Shown in pieces: positions 1-8,788 of a stretch of 64,000 nt of DNA (position 1 is its first letter; every line of letters begins with the position of its first letter). Made by a program: the position numbers and the translations under genes. The notes beneath the pieces were generated by a model. The model did no database searches. It was given only the letters and a program-made list of their open reading frames with translations, and had not been told where the DNA came from. The stretch is taken from positions 32,322-96,321 of the forward strand of contig CAIKCI010000012.1 of NCBI GenBank assembly GCA_903825895.1, given 5' to 3'. Origin of the DNA: an uncultured Actinomycetes bacterium (lineage in GTDB: Bacteria; Actinomycetota; Acidimicrobiia; Acidimicrobiales; RAAP-2).

Positions 1-352
1 ACCACACGTCAGGGGCCAGCGCTGCTGCGCCGTAGGCGATGATCGCCCCCCAGTCGTGACCGATCAGGACGCTCTTCTCTTTAGAGCGCAACGCTTCTTC
101 GATGGCCACGACATCGAGAACGAGAGACGCCATTTGGTAGTTGCCGTCGCTCGCCAAATCACTAGGTGCGTAGCCGCGAAGTGCGGGAGCAACGACGTGA
201 TACCCCAGCGCTGCCAAGGGCCCGCTTAAGTGACGCCAGGTCTGGTGTGAGTCGGGGAAACCGTGGAGCAGAAGGGCCAAGGGGCCATCGCTCGGACCCT
301 CCTCGGTGCCTCGAAATGTCATTCCTCGAACGGTCAATGTGAATGCAGCCAT
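1..352 (-). CDS. alpha/beta hydrolase, epoxide hydrolase/dehalogenase type (3' part outside window)
   Basis: The minus strand reads from an ATG at 352 to the window edge, giving 117 residues of the N-terminal half of an alpha/beta-hydrolase fold. It carries the oxyanion motif HGFPDS and the nucleophile elbow GHDWG, in which Asp replaces the usual Ser. In known families that Asp elbow marks epoxide hydrolases and haloalkane dehalogenases, so an ester-type enzyme is less likely. The acid and His of the triad lie outside the window. It is divergent from the MBL hydrolase that starts at 394, with only 41 bp between the start codons. The substrate cannot be read from the sequence. Confidence 0.85.
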   Translation of the reverse strand, partial: MAAFTLTVRGMTFRGTEEGPSDGPLALLLHGFPDSHQTWRHLSGPLAALGYHVVAPALRGYAPSDLASDGNYQMASLVLDVVAIEEALRSKEKSVLIGHDWGAIIAYGAAALAPDVW

Positions 353-381
353 GGGCTTTACGCTAGCAATGCGGAGATCAG

Positions 382-387
382 TAACGT
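382..387 (+). promoter_or_regulatory. -10 element TAACGT of a probable leaderless promoter
   Basis: TAACGT ends 6 nt before the ATG at 394, so transcription would begin at or beside the start codon. A weak TTTACG lies 19 nt further upstream. The short spacer is G-rich and could also act as a minimal Shine-Dalgarno. Confidence 0.45.
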
Positions 388-393
388 GGGGGT

Positions 394-1254
394 ATGAAAA
401 TAACCTTCTTCGGCACCCGGGGTTCGTGCCCATGTGCCGGCGACCACTACCAGAAGTTCGGGGGAAACACGTCGTGCGTCTTGGTGGAAACGGACGAAAG
501 GACTCCACTCATTTTGGATGCGGGGACGGGGCTGCGTGCGCTGGGGTCACACCTTCACGACTCGTGGGAACACGACGAGCCATTTCGGGCACGACTTTTG
601 TTGACCCATCTTCACTACGACCATCTTCTCGGCCTGCCCTTTTTCCGGCCGTTGGAACAAAGTGGTTCTCTCCTTGAGATCTATGGGCCCCGCCAAGGTG
701 ACGGGGATCTCGCCAGCGTCATCGACGCAGCAGTCACTCCGCCATTCTTTCCCGTCCAGATGAAAGAGTTCCGAGGAGATATTCAGCTCGTTGATGTGGG
801 CGACGAAGAGCTAACTTTTGGCTCGACCACCGTCATGGCTCGCTTCATCCCGCACACCGGCGCCACTTTGGGATTTCGCATCGAATCCAATGGACGGTCG
901 ATGGCGTATCTTCCCGATCATCAAGCGCCACTCGAAGGCGATGAGATTGCCGCAGCGGTACGTGAACTGATCGATGGCGTTGACCTCTTGATTCACGATG
1001 CGCAGTATGACGAAGAAGAGTTCGCAGAAAAATCCAATTGGGGACACTCCACGATTCGCTATGCGTTGGAAGTCGCTCATCAGGGGAACGTGGGAACCTT
1101 GGCGTTGTTTCACCACGACCCGGCCCATGATGACGATCGGCTCGCCGCCCTTGAGCATGAAGCTCAAGTGAGCGCACAAGGGCGCTCGATCATCCAAGTA
1201 CTTTCGGCTCGAGAGGGAATGTCGATAGAGTTAAGCGAACAAAAGGACGCATAA
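394..1254 (+). CDS. MBL-fold metallo-hydrolase
   Basis: This 286-residue protein is a metallo-beta-lactamase-fold hydrolase. The zinc motif THLHYDH is at residues 71-77 (His72, His74, Asp76, His77). Further ligand-like positions are LPDHQ, LIHDAQY and NWGHST. The N-terminal GTRGSCP and GGNTSC motifs place it near the RNase Z/PhnP/cyclic phosphodiesterase branch rather than the glyoxalase II branch. No exosite arm typical of RNase Z is evident, so I leave the substrate open. It is cytoplasmic, with no signal peptide. Its stop codon overlaps the ATG of the next gene in TAATG, which indicates translational coupling with the flavin reductase. Confidence 0.85.
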   Translation: MKITFFGTRGSCPCAGDHYQKFGGNTSCVLVETDERTPLILDAGTGLRALGSHLHDSWEHDEPFRARLLLTHLHYDHLLGLPFFRPLEQSGSLLEIYGPRQGDGDLASVIDAAVTPPFFPVQMKEFRGDIQLVDVGDEELTFGSTTVMARFIPHTGATLGFRIESNGRSMAYLPDHQAPLEGDEIAAAVRELIDGVDLLIHDAQYDEEEFAEKSNWGHSTIRYALEVAHQGNVGTLALFHHDPAHDDDRLAALEHEAQVSAQGRSIIQVLSAREGMSIELSEQKDA

Positions 1255-1739
1255 TGGCCAAGAACACGTCGATTGACCAGGCTCGATTTCGAGAAGTACT
1301 CGGCCATTTCGCCACCGGCGTGACCATCGTCACCGCAATGGAGGATGAGGGTCCTGTTGGCTTTACCTGCCAGGCATTTAGTGCGCTGTCACTTGATCCA
1401 CCAATGGTGGTGTTGGCCCCGGCAAAGTCCTCAACGAGTTGGCCCAAGATCGCCCAAGCAGGGTCGTTTTGCGTCAATATCCTCGAGAGCAAGCAAGAAG
1501 CACTCTGTCGATCATTTGCCGTGTCCGGCGTCGACAAGTTCGCAGGTGTGGGGTGGACCCCTGCAAGTTCAGGCGCTCCTCTTTTGACCGGGTCTCTCGC
1601 ATGGGTTGACTGTGAAGTTGAGTTAATCCACGATGCGGGCGACCACGAATTGGTTCTCGGGCGCGTGCATGATCTCGGCGTTGGAGAGGGAACTCCGTTG
1701 GTCTACTACCGAAGCGGTTTTGGGCATTTCGCTATTTAG
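1254..1739 (+). CDS. flavin reductase family protein (FMN-binding)
   Basis: A 161-residue flavin-reductase-like split-barrel protein. FATGVTIVTA at the N-terminus, then GFTCQAFSALSLDPP and the C-terminal LVYYRSGFGHF are hallmarks of the small component of two-component flavin monooxygenases (HpaC/HsaB class). Such proteins reduce FMN or FAD with NAD(P)H and hand the reduced flavin to a partner oxygenase. No oxygenase is adjacent. The start overlaps the upstream MBL gene by one base. The resemblance to steroid-pathway HsaB is suggestive given the steroid genes at 47-50.6 kb, but it is not decisive. Confidence 0.85.
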   Translation: MAKNTSIDQARFREVLGHFATGVTIVTAMEDEGPVGFTCQAFSALSLDPPMVVLAPAKSSTSWPKIAQAGSFCVNILESKQEALCRSFAVSGVDKFAGVGWTPASSGAPLLTGSLAWVDCEVELIHDAGDHELVLGRVHDLGVGEGTPLVYYRSGFGHFAI

Positions 1740-1765
1740 TTCGAGTGGGAAGTACGCTCGGTTTC

Positions 1766-2317
1766 ATGGCTCCCACGTATCACCCCACCCCAATCGAGGG
1801 CGTTGAGCTCATCGAACCGCAATCTCATGGCGACGATCGAGGTCGCTTCGTTGAAACGTATCGACGCGAATGGCTCCCTCTCGGTCGAGAGATGATTCAA
1901 GGGAACCGCTCTGAGAAATCTGAAGGCTCACTCGTTGGCCTGCACTACCACCTTCATCAGGCGGACTATTGGTACATGTTGCGCGGAACCGCGCGTGTGG
2001 TATTGGCTGACCTCCGGGTGGGCTCGCCCACAGAATTGGCGACCTTCGTTGTTGATCTGGACGGGAGCGAGGACCGAGGCCTCTTCATCCCGCCCGGGGT
2101 GGCCCATGGCTTTGCTGCCCTGAGCGACATGCTCTTGTGGTATCTGGTCGATGGCTACTACAACCCTGCGGACGAACTTGGGGTTGCTTTCGATGATCCT
2201 GCATTGGGTGTTGACTGGGGTTTGCTTGACCCTGTGGTCTCCCAGCGAGATCGCACTAACCCAACGGTGGCCGAGATTCCTGCGGGAGTGCGACCATATT
2301 GGGGCATGAGAACCTAA
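1766..2317 (+). CDS. rfbC: dTDP-4-dehydrorhamnose 3,5-epimerase-like protein (RmlC family)
   Basis: A 183-residue cupin of the RmlC family. It shows the DDRGRFVETYR start, GLHYH, an RGTARVVLADLR strand with GSPTE, IPPGVAHGF and a C-terminal YYNPADE. RmlC inverts C3 and C5 of dTDP-4-keto-6-deoxyglucose on the way to dTDP-L-rhamnose. The segment after GLHY is unusual: HLHQADYWYM stands where typical enzymes have Q followed by a GKLV segment with a conserved Lys, so substrate binding may differ. I chose the ATG at 1766, since the region from the GTG at 1745 shows no family similarity. The other rml genes are scattered at 35.1-37.0 and 51.8 kb. Confidence 0.75.
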   Translation: MAPTYHPTPIEGVELIEPQSHGDDRGRFVETYRREWLPLGREMIQGNRSEKSEGSLVGLHYHLHQADYWYMLRGTARVVLADLRVGSPTELATFVVDLDGSEDRGLFIPPGVAHGFAALSDMLLWYLVDGYYNPADELGVAFDDPALGVDWGLLDPVVSQRDRTNPTVAEIPAGVRPYWGMRT

Positions 2318-2328
2318 CGGCACCATAA

Positions 2329-2346
2329 CGGTGAGAAGCATCACCG
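2329..2346. terminator. inverted repeat after rfbC
   Basis: CGGTGA and TCACCG form a perfect 6-bp stem around the loop GAAGCA, 12 bp after the rfbC stop. There is no T-run, so it could equally be a regulatory site for the gene starting at 2369. Confidence 0.3.
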
Positions 2347-2368
2347 AGAATCGGGTTGAATAGAGACT

Positions 2369-3343
2369 GTGCGCACAGCCATTGGACTTATCGTTCTGAT
2401 CATTGTGGTGGTCGTGATCGTGGCACTGATGTGGCGCCGACGCACCAAAGATGAGATTCACTCCATCGACCACTATCGCAACGCACTTGAGACACTGCAC
2501 GAAATGCGCGGACCTACGGGATCGACGAGCGTGCGGGTCCTCGACCCGGATGAAGCAAAAAACCTTCGTCAACCAAGTCATCTCGACTCCATCCGATCTT
2601 CTTCGAATCCGCCGAGAATCCAGCCGCCGGCTGGCGCTGGTGAGGACATTGTCTTTGATGATGCGCTACCACCGCTTCGGCCGAGTTATCAACACGACCA
2701 CGAGCGAGGCCATAAAAATCCTGAGTGGGCGATGACACGTGCCCAAAGTCGCCCTCCCCTCCAAAACCGTCAGTGGTATGTCGTTGGCATCGCCAGCGCA
2801 TCGGTCTTGGTGCTTTTGATTGTCGGGGTCGTGATCGGCAAGACGTCTCACTCGTCCTCACCCGTTGCGACGACGACCTCAACCACGACGCACGCAAAGA
2901 AACATACAAAAACAACGCAACCCCACGTCACGACCACCACGGCCCCGACGACGTATGCTCCCCAACCCGGCGCCTCCGCGTCAGCGGCGACGTATCTTGC
3001 TCCCAGTTCAAGCTATGTCCTCACGGTCACCACCACCGGGGGCCCCTGCTGGACCGTTATCCAAAGTTTGCCCGGCAACACGCAGATCTCGGCGGGCAGT
3101 GTCGCCCCTGGATCTCCACAGCAGACTCGCATCACGGGAGGAGCGCAAGTGACCTTGGGTGCTCCGGGATATGCCGCCATCAAGATCAATGGCCGCAGCG
3201 TGACATTCCCGTCGGGATTTCAAGCACCACTGGTTTTGACTTTCCAGCCGGCGACGCCGCCGACGACCACGACAACCTTGGTGCCGATTGGTACGACAAC
3301 GACGACCGTGGCGCCGGTGACGACGACCACACGCAAGCCGTAA
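2369..3343 (+). CDS. membrane protein with Thr-rich linker and RodZ C-terminal-like (DUF4115) domain
   Basis: A 324-residue protein from a GTG start. Residues 1-22 are strongly hydrophobic (a membrane anchor), followed by a basic and acidic region. A second transmembrane helix lies near residues 138-157 (WYVVGIASASVLVLLIVGVV). Then comes a Thr/Pro-rich linker and a beta-rich domain at about 210-290 containing the pattern GGPCWTVIQ. That domain resembles the DUF4115 C-terminal domain of RodZ, but the RodZ helix-turn-helix is absent. A second Thr-rich tail ends the protein. The linkers look surface-exposed or envelope-spanning. Function is unknown; a cell-envelope or morphogenesis role is inference only. 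It is convergent with ptrB, with a 5-bp gap. Confidence 0.6.
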   Translation: MRTAIGLIVLIIVVVVIVALMWRRRTKDEIHSIDHYRNALETLHEMRGPTGSTSVRVLDPDEAKNLRQPSHLDSIRSSSNPPRIQPPAGAGEDIVFDDALPPLRPSYQHDHERGHKNPEWAMTRAQSRPPLQNRQWYVVGIASASVLVLLIVGVVIGKTSHSSSPVATTTSTTTHAKKHTKTTQPHVTTTTAPTTYAPQPGASASAATYLAPSSSYVLTVTTTGGPCWTVIQSLPGNTQISAGSVAPGSPQQTRITGGAQVTLGAPGYAAIKINGRSVTFPSGFQAPLVLTFQPATPPTTTTTLVPIGTTTTTVAPVTTTTRKP

Positions 3344-3348
3344 GGTAC

Positions 3349-5517
3349 TTACTCAGTGATGGTGAACTGGTCGAACATCCACGCCAAGACGAATGCTTCT
3401 TCCCTCCAAGCGCTGTAACGGCCCGATGGCCCGCCGTGACCAACATCCATCTCGGTGCGCAAGAGGACCGGATTCTCTGGATTAAGAGAACGAAGGCGCG
3501 CCGTGAACTTGGCTGGCTCCCAGTAGCCCACTCGGGTGTCATTGAGACCAGCGGTCAGCAGCATCGCCGGGTAGCGAAAAAGACGCCCTTCGGAATCAGT
3601 GCGCACCATATTTTCGTAAGGAGCGTAGGCCTTGATTGTGGCATAGGCCACGGGGTCATCGGTGGGGTTACCCCACTCTTCGTACTCGCCAACGGTCAAC
3701 GGCAGGGAAGGATCGAGCATGGTGTTGAGCGCGTCGACGAAGGGCACTTCACCAATGAGGGCACAAAATCGATCAGGACCTTGGTTGGCTACTGCCCCAA
3801 TCAATAAGCCTCCAGCGGAGCCGCCACGGGCCACCAGTTGGCTCGGCGCTGTGACACCGAGAGCATGCAGGTGGTCGGCCGCAGCGATGAAGTCACTAAA
3901 GGTGTTCTGTTTGGCAGAAAGGTGTCCGTCGTCGTACCAGTGACGGCCGAGTTCGCCTCCGCCGCGAACATGGGCGATTGCGTAGATCACGCCACGCTCC
4001 AACAAACTCATCCTGGTCGTCGAAAAGGAAGGGTCCATGGACATTTCGTAGGCGCCGTAGCCATACAAGAGACAAGGTGCTGGTGTTCGAGGAGGATCGC
4101 CGGCTACGCCATCGCTTGCCAACAACGCACGGCGATGGACGACCGAGATCGGCACCTTGACGCCGTCGTGGCTTGTCGCCCATGTTCGATACGTGACGTA
4201 GTCATCCGGGTTGAAGCCTCCGGGGATTTCTTGTTGCTTCAACACCGTGATGGCGCGGGAATCGAGGTCAATCTGTGCCACCAAGTGGGGCTTGATCATC
4301 GACGACTGACAGACGCGCAGTATTCGTGTTGAATTTTCTGCGTTCTCACCAATCCACGTTGATTGGGGTCGTTCATCAGAAGTGATGAGCCAACCATTCT
4401 GAATCAGATTGTCCGAATCCAAGCGTTCGGTGCCGGCGAGATCAACAACACGAAGTTGCGTATCCCCATCTTGACGTTCGGAGACAACCAAAAAAGAGCT
4501 GAAGGCATCGATACCACCGAGATGGATTTCTGGACGGTGAGGGATCACCGTCGTCCAATGGACTTCTTCGTTCGTGTGGGGACTGGCGTCAAGGCGGAAG
4601 TTGACCGCTCCATCTCGGTTGGTTGCTTTCAACCACCACTGTGTGCCGTTCTCGAGCGTGACGTGTTCAACAAAGTGTTCAATACCCGACTCTCGAGGAC
4701 AGAGAAGCGTCAGAGGACTCTCGGGATCGTCAGCCGGAAGGTAGTAGGTCTCTGACGTTGAAGAAGAGCTTGTTGTGACAATGATGACTTGTTCATCTCG
4801 GGTACGGCCGAGGCCAATGTTGAAACGCTCATCACCTTCTTCGTAAACCAACACGTCAGTTACAGGGTCACTGCCAAGTTGGTGACGCCAAAGTTGGTAG
4901 GGCCGCCAGGCGTCATCGACCCTGGTGTAGAAGACGGAGGTTGAATCACTAGACCAGGCGAAGCCATAAGAAATGTTGTGGATGGCTTCGTCGTAAACTC
5001 GGTTTCCATCGATGCTTCGAAACCTGAGCTCGTGGCGTTCGTTGCCCACCGTATCGACGGCCAGCGCCAGGGTGTGATGATTTGGGCTTACCGAGGCGAT
5101 GCCAACGGAGAAAAACTCGTGGCCTTCGGCCGCGATGTTCTCATCAAAAATAATCTCCTCGCTGGCTGATGCATCGAGAATGATCGGTGGGGTGATCTCC
5201 CCGCCGTAGGGGAGTCGACAGAAGATGGGGTAATCAAGACCTTCGACCGTCCGCGAGTAATACCAATAGGGTCCCCGGCGGACTGGGACCGACATGTCGG
5301 TTTCGACAATGCGGGAACGGATTTCCGTGAAAAGATGCTCACGCAGTGGACCGAGATGAGCGAGGCGCTCTTCGGTATAGGCGTTCTCGGCCTCAAGATA
5401 GGCCAAGGTGGCGGGATTCGTTTTGTCCTTCAGCCATGAGAATTCGTCGATGCGGGTGTCACCATGCTCGGTGACGGACGTTGGGATGGCTTGGGCGAAT
5501 GGGGGAGTGCTTTCCAT
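3349..5517 (-). CDS. ptrB: oligopeptidase B / S9 family prolyl oligopeptidase
   Basis: A 722-residue S9A serine peptidase with the two-part layout of the family, an N-terminal seven-bladed propeller and a C-terminal alpha/beta hydrolase domain. The triad is visible: Ser567 in RGGSAGG, Asp660 in GLNDTRV and His694 in VGHGGPSG. The motif YGAYEMSMDPSFS precedes the catalytic domain, and HVRGGGELGRHWYDDG is characteristic of oligopeptidase B, which cleaves short peptides after Arg or Lys in the cytoplasm. No signal peptide is seen, and length is normal for the family. The gene is divergent from sufB, with 116 bp between the starts. Confidence 0.92.
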   Translation of the reverse strand: MESTPPFAQAIPTSVTEHGDTRIDEFSWLKDKTNPATLAYLEAENAYTEERLAHLGPLREHLFTEIRSRIVETDMSVPVRRGPYWYYSRTVEGLDYPIFCRLPYGGEITPPIILDASASEEIIFDENIAAEGHEFFSVGIASVSPNHHTLALAVDTVGNERHELRFRSIDGNRVYDEAIHNISYGFAWSSDSTSVFYTRVDDAWRPYQLWRHQLGSDPVTDVLVYEEGDERFNIGLGRTRDEQVIIVTTSSSSTSETYYLPADDPESPLTLLCPRESGIEHFVEHVTLENGTQWWLKATNRDGAVNFRLDASPHTNEEVHWTTVIPHRPEIHLGGIDAFSSFLVVSERQDGDTQLRVVDLAGTERLDSDNLIQNGWLITSDERPQSTWIGENAENSTRILRVCQSSMIKPHLVAQIDLDSRAITVLKQQEIPGGFNPDDYVTYRTWATSHDGVKVPISVVHRRALLASDGVAGDPPRTPAPCLLYGYGAYEMSMDPSFSTTRMSLLERGVIYAIAHVRGGGELGRHWYDDGHLSAKQNTFSDFIAAADHLHALGVTAPSQLVARGGSAGGLLIGAVANQGPDRFCALIGEVPFVDALNTMLDPSLPLTVGEYEEWGNPTDDPVAYATIKAYAPYENMVRTDSEGRLFRYPAMLLTAGLNDTRVGYWEPAKFTARLRSLNPENPVLLRTEMDVGHGGPSGRYSAWREEAFVLAWMFDQFTITE

Positions 5518-5577
5518 GAAGTTCTAGCCTTACAGGTAATCGGTCGGGACGAGTCAAGCGAGGACGAATAGTTGTTA

Positions 5578-5589
5578 CTATCTAGATAG
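5578..5589. promoter_or_regulatory. 12-bp palindrome upstream of sufB
   Basis: CTATCTAGATAG is a perfect 12-bp palindrome 45 bp before the sufB ATG, and TACTAT at its left edge could be a -10 hexamer. It is a candidate operator for an Fe-S-responsive repressor. The sequence does not match the SufR or IscR sites I know, and no regulator gene lies nearby. Confidence 0.45.
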
Positions 5590-5597
5590 GAGTAATT

Positions 5598-5616
5598 CCG
5601 ACCCTACCTGGGTCGG
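5598..5616. promoter_or_regulatory. inverted repeat in the sufB leader or promoter
   Basis: CCGACCC and GGGTCGG form a perfect 7-bp stem around TACCT, ending 17 bp before the sufB start and just ahead of the GGAGGA ribosome site (5625-5630). If transcribed it would be a stable 5'-UTR hairpin. Otherwise it sits directly upstream of a TAGCGT -10-like hexamer (5617-5622). Confidence 0.4.
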
Positions 5617-5633
5617 TAGCGTCCGGAGGACAG

Positions 5634-7034
5634 ATGGCCATTCAAGATCTTGATTTGGGAAAGTACCAACTCGGTTGGAGCGATAAAGAGGACTACATCT
5701 TTAAGCCCAAGAAGGGGATCAACGAAGACATTGTCCGTGAAATGTCCGCCATCAAGAAAGAGCCGGAGTGGATGCGCGATTTTCGTTTGGCCGCCCTCAA
5801 GCGCTTTGAGCGACGACCGATGGCGCAATGGTTCGCCATCAACATGCCAGACCTGGACTTCGATGACATTTACTACTACATCAAGCCAACAGGTGGTCAA
5901 GTTGACAAGTGGGAAGACCTCCCTGATGCAATCAAAGACACCTACGAAAAATTGGGCATTCCTGAAGCAGAACGGAAGTACCTGGCAGGAGTAACTGCAC
6001 AGTATGAATCAGAAGTGGTCTTTCACCGAAACCGTGACGACTTAGAAGCGCAAGGCGTCATCTTCACGGACATGGATACGGCAGTTCGTGACTACCCAGA
6101 GTTGGTTCGTCGCTGGTTCGGTACCATCATCCCTCCCAACGACAACAAGTTTGCCGCGCTGAACTCAGCGGTCTGGTCTGGTGGATCGTTTATCTACGTG
6201 CCACCTGGCGTCAAGGTTGACATGCCGCTTCAGGCATATTTCCGGATCAACGCTGAAAACATGGGTCAGTTTGAGCGGACCTTGATCATTGCTGACGAAG
6301 GCAGCCAAGTGCACTATGTCGAAGGCTGTTCGGCGCCGGTGTACTCAACGGACTCTCTCCACTCGGCCGTTGTCGAACTTGTCGCTCTGCCGGGAAGTCG
6401 TATCACGTACACGACCATCCAAAACTGGTCGAACAATGTCTACAACTTAGTGACGAAGCGAGCACGTGCTGAAGCGGAAGCGCACGTCGAATGGATTGAT
6501 GGAAACATCGGCTCACGGCTCACGATGAAGTACCCGAGTGTCTACCTGATGGGGCCAAAGGCTTCAGGTGAAGTTCTCTCGGTAGCGTACGCCGGAGCAG
6601 GTCAGCATCAAGATGCTGGAGCCAAGATGGTCCATGCGGCCCCTGAGACGACGTCGACGATTATCTCGAAGTCGATTTCAAAAGATGGCGGCCGAACCAC
6701 CTACCGCGGTCTTGTCCATGTCGATGAAGGTGCAACCGGGGCGAAATCGTTCGTTCGCTGTGATGCGCTGCTTCTCGACGAAGAGTCAATCTCTGAAACC
6801 AAGCCGTACATGGAAGTCAGCGAGCGCGATGCTTCTATTGGCCACGAAGCAACCGTTTCAAAGGTTGGCGACGACCAGCTCTTCTATCTGATGAGTCGAG
6901 GATTGAGCGAGTCTCAAGCCATGGGAATGATCGTGAACGGGTTCATTGAGCCTGTTACTCGCACCTTGCCCATGGAGTATGCCGTTGAGTGGAGCCGACT
7001 GATCGAACTGCAAATGGAGGGTTCAATCGGTTAA
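5634..7034 (+). CDS. sufB: Fe-S cluster assembly protein SufB
   Basis: A 466-residue SufB, the scaffold subunit of the SufBCD complex that builds [4Fe-4S] clusters in the cytoplasm. It has the canonical N-terminal region ([18 protein letters not shown]), a central beta-helix, and the conserved C-terminal stretch with FVRCDALL (the persulfide-accepting Cys region), [11 protein letters not shown] and [10 protein letters not shown]. Length matches the family. The ATG has a GGAGGA site at 8-nt distance. Unusually, sufB stands alone: the next suf genes are about 4.4 kb away, beyond six genes of other families. Two palindromes lie in its promoter region. Confidence 0.95.
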   Translation: MAIQDLDLGKYQLGWSDKEDYIFKPKKGINEDIVREMSAIKKEPEWMRDFRLAALKRFERRPMAQWFAINMPDLDFDDIYYYIKPTGGQVDKWEDLPDAIKDTYEKLGIPEAERKYLAGVTAQYESEVVFHRNRDDLEAQGVIFTDMDTAVRDYPELVRRWFGTIIPPNDNKFAALNSAVWSGGSFIYVPPGVKVDMPLQAYFRINAENMGQFERTLIIADEGSQVHYVEGCSAPVYSTDSLHSAVVELVALPGSRITYTTIQNWSNNVYNLVTKRARAEAEAHVEWIDGNIGSRLTMKYPSVYLMGPKASGEVLSVAYAGAGQHQDAGAKMVHAAPETTSTIISKSISKDGGRTTYRGLVHVDEGATGAKSFVRCDALLLDEESISETKPYMEVSERDASIGHEATVSKVGDDQLFYLMSRGLSESQAMGMIVNGFIEPVTRTLPMEYAVEWSRLIELQMEGSIG

Positions 7035-7041
7035 TTACCCC

Positions 7042-7071
7042 GATTCCATCGCAGTTTCCGGAATCCTTTTT
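7042..7071 (+). terminator. possible intrinsic terminator after sufB
   Basis: GATTCC (7042-7047) pairs with GGAATC (7060-7065) across a 12-nt loop and is followed by C and five T. The stem is short, but the T-run and its position 8 bp after the stop fit a terminator that would make sufB monocistronic. Confidence 0.4.
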
Positions 7072-7163
7072 ATTGAAAGTTCACGTGTTGGACCGTTGCG
7101 CGTCACGGTAGGTTTCCGCTTGGGTCATACTATTTGCCTCATGAGTCACGAAATGGCAAAAAG

Positions 7164-8089
7164 GTGACGAAGTCGGAAAAGCGAGCGATCATCCAATTGG
7201 TCGCCATAAAACTGGCACCACCGCTATTCAAGAGTTCCTCGAGTCGCATTCGGACCTTCTCAAGCAGAAGGGAATTCTTTACCCGGCGTCAGGTCGTCTC
7301 GGTGCTGGACACCACAACTTGGCATGGGAACTCGATGGTGATGGCCGTTTTGATCCCTCTCGTGGAACTCTGAGAGATCTGGAAGAAGAGATCAAGGACT
7401 TCGACAAAGTCGTCCTCTCATCGGAGGATTTTTCAGTGATGCGAGGTCACGAGTCTGAATTGGGATTACTGGCGAATGTTCTCGCCGGACAGAATTTTAA
7501 GGTCACCGTCATTATCGTTCTTCGAGAGCGAAACGAGTGGTTACGATCGATCGGGCTAGAGCTCCTCAAGCACAATCTGGACAACTCGATTGAGGGATTC
7601 CAAGATCAAGAAATTCTTACGCGAAACCGGAATGGGAGAGCGGTTGAAATGTCGATGAACGACGACGACATCATCAGAGAGTTCTCTTCAGTATTTGGAA
7701 AGAGCCACATGCAGACCGTGGCCTACGACAGAACGGACATGGTCAAGACCTTTCTCGAATCCGTGGCGCCCTTTTTTCCGAACGTTATTCTGAACTCAGA
7801 GACTGGTCTTCGAAAAAATACTTCATTCGACACCTTAGTGACACTCCAAAATGAGATCGTTAGTGGAAGGAAAAGCCAAGTGCTGTTAGAGCAAAAGACA
7901 GTAGAGCTCGCCGCAAAGCAGGGTGAAGTATCCCTTCTCGAGAATGAGAAGACTTCGCTAGGACAACAAATTACTGATCTCAAGCAACAGGTCGCTGATC
8001 TCAACCAGCAGATTTTAGATTTTAGAAATTCAACGAGTTGGAAAGTCACCAAACCATTGCGAGCAGTGCGCAGAAAGCATTCGGCGTAA
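7164..8089 (+). CDS. sulfotransferase-like protein with coiled-coil C-terminus; apparent frameshift near 7195
   Basis: From about 7196 to 8089 the frame encodes a protein beginning IGRHKTGTTAIQEFL, the PAPS 5'-phosphosulfate loop of sulfotransferase-like proteins. A roughly 170-residue globular part follows, then a coiled coil (two QQ-I/V-DLxQQ repeats) and the C-terminal signature NSTSWKVTKPLR seen at the ends of many surface-glycan enzymes. There is no start codon in this frame upstream of the loop. The expected N-terminus (VTKSEKRAII) is in another frame from a GTG at 7164, and restoring one base near 7195 would join RAII-H-IGRHKTG. The first in-frame ATG is 7319, which would lose the loop. 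The gene reads as more AT-rich than its neighbours and interrupts the suf locus, so acquisition by transfer is plausible. Confidence 0.6.
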
Positions 8090-8096
8090 GCAACGC

Positions 8097-8726
8097 TTAG
8101 CGCATTCTTGCCCGGCGACGCATGGTCCAAAGCGGCGGCCCGGCGGGAACTGGGGCAAGGATCGCTGATTCTTCAAATCCGACTCGCCGGTAGTAGGCAA
8201 GGTTTTCTTCTTTTTGGGTCTCTAAATAGATGTCGTAGCCCTCTTGATCACACGACGCCAACACTGGCTCCATGAGCATTTGTCCGAGACCTTGTCGTTG
8301 ATAGGAGGGCGAGACAGCCAAGAGGGCGAGATACCAGACTTCTTCTTTTGGGTGTGCCTTCTCCATTGCCGTGAGATAGCGCGTTCCATGGAACAAGGCT
8401 TTAGGAATGGGTAGTAACGCCCAGAACGCGTAAAGCACCTGGAGAATTTGGTCTTTGACCGGGGGAGGATGGGTGCCTGGTGCAGCCCAGGCGGCTACGG
8501 CAATGATGACTCCCTGATGCCGAACGACCGAGATCGTACGACCGGTCCCGAGATACTTGATAAAGCCGGTATAGAAAAGCGGCAGACCCCGGCGGAGAAG
8601 GCGTTCGTTGTTGGAAAGAAATAAATAAAATGGATCATCGATAAACGCATCTCTAGCTACCGCTCCAATCTCAGCTAAATCCTTTCGAGACAGCGCTCCT
8701 TCGAGGTGATCGATGGTGAACTCCAT
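8097..8726 (-). CDS. GNAT family N-acetyltransferase
   Basis: A 209-residue GNAT protein. The acetyl-CoA binding segment is LLAVSPSYQRQGLGQMLM, with the QRQGLG pyrophosphate loop, followed by the beta5 strand GYDIYLETQ and the C-terminal NLAYYRRVGFEE, all typical. Substrate is unknown. A -10-like TACTGT lies 6 nt upstream of the ATG on the minus strand. It is convergent with the sulfotransferase-like gene (7-bp gap) and divergent from the Cys-rich protein gene at 8789. Confidence 0.85.
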   Translation of the reverse strand: MEFTIDHLEGALSRKDLAEIGAVARDAFIDDPFYLFLSNNERLLRRGLPLFYTGFIKYLGTGRTISVVRHQGVIIAVAAWAAPGTHPPPVKDQILQVLYAFWALLPIPKALFHGTRYLTAMEKAHPKEEVWYLALLAVSPSYQRQGLGQMLMEPVLASCDQEGYDIYLETQKEENLAYYRRVGFEESAILAPVPAGPPLWTMRRRARMR

Positions 8727-8732
8727 ATCTCC

Positions 8733-8738
8733 ACAGTA
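8733..8738 (-). promoter_or_regulatory. -10 element TACTGT for the GNAT gene
   Basis: On the minus strand TACTGT is followed by GGAGAT and then the ATG, a 6-nt spacing that predicts a leaderless or nearly leaderless transcript. Confidence 0.4.
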
Positions 8739-8756
8739 GCCAGAGTCGCTGAGTGG

Positions 8757-8773
8757 CTTCGGCTTCGCCGAAG
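8757..8773. repeat. inverted repeat between two divergent genes
   Basis: CTTCGG and CCGAAG enclose CTTCG, a 6-bp stem in the gap between the GNAT gene and the Cys-rich protein gene. It lies at about the -35 distance from the start at 8789 and could be an operator. Confidence 0.3.
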
Positions 8774-8788
8774 TGGCACAATTTCACC

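Noticed and set aside
2725..3807. Long plus-strand ORF overlapping the Thr-rich protein and ptrB
   Set aside because: It overlaps two genes with clear domains; its composition (Asp- and His-rich runs) is that of a shadow frame.
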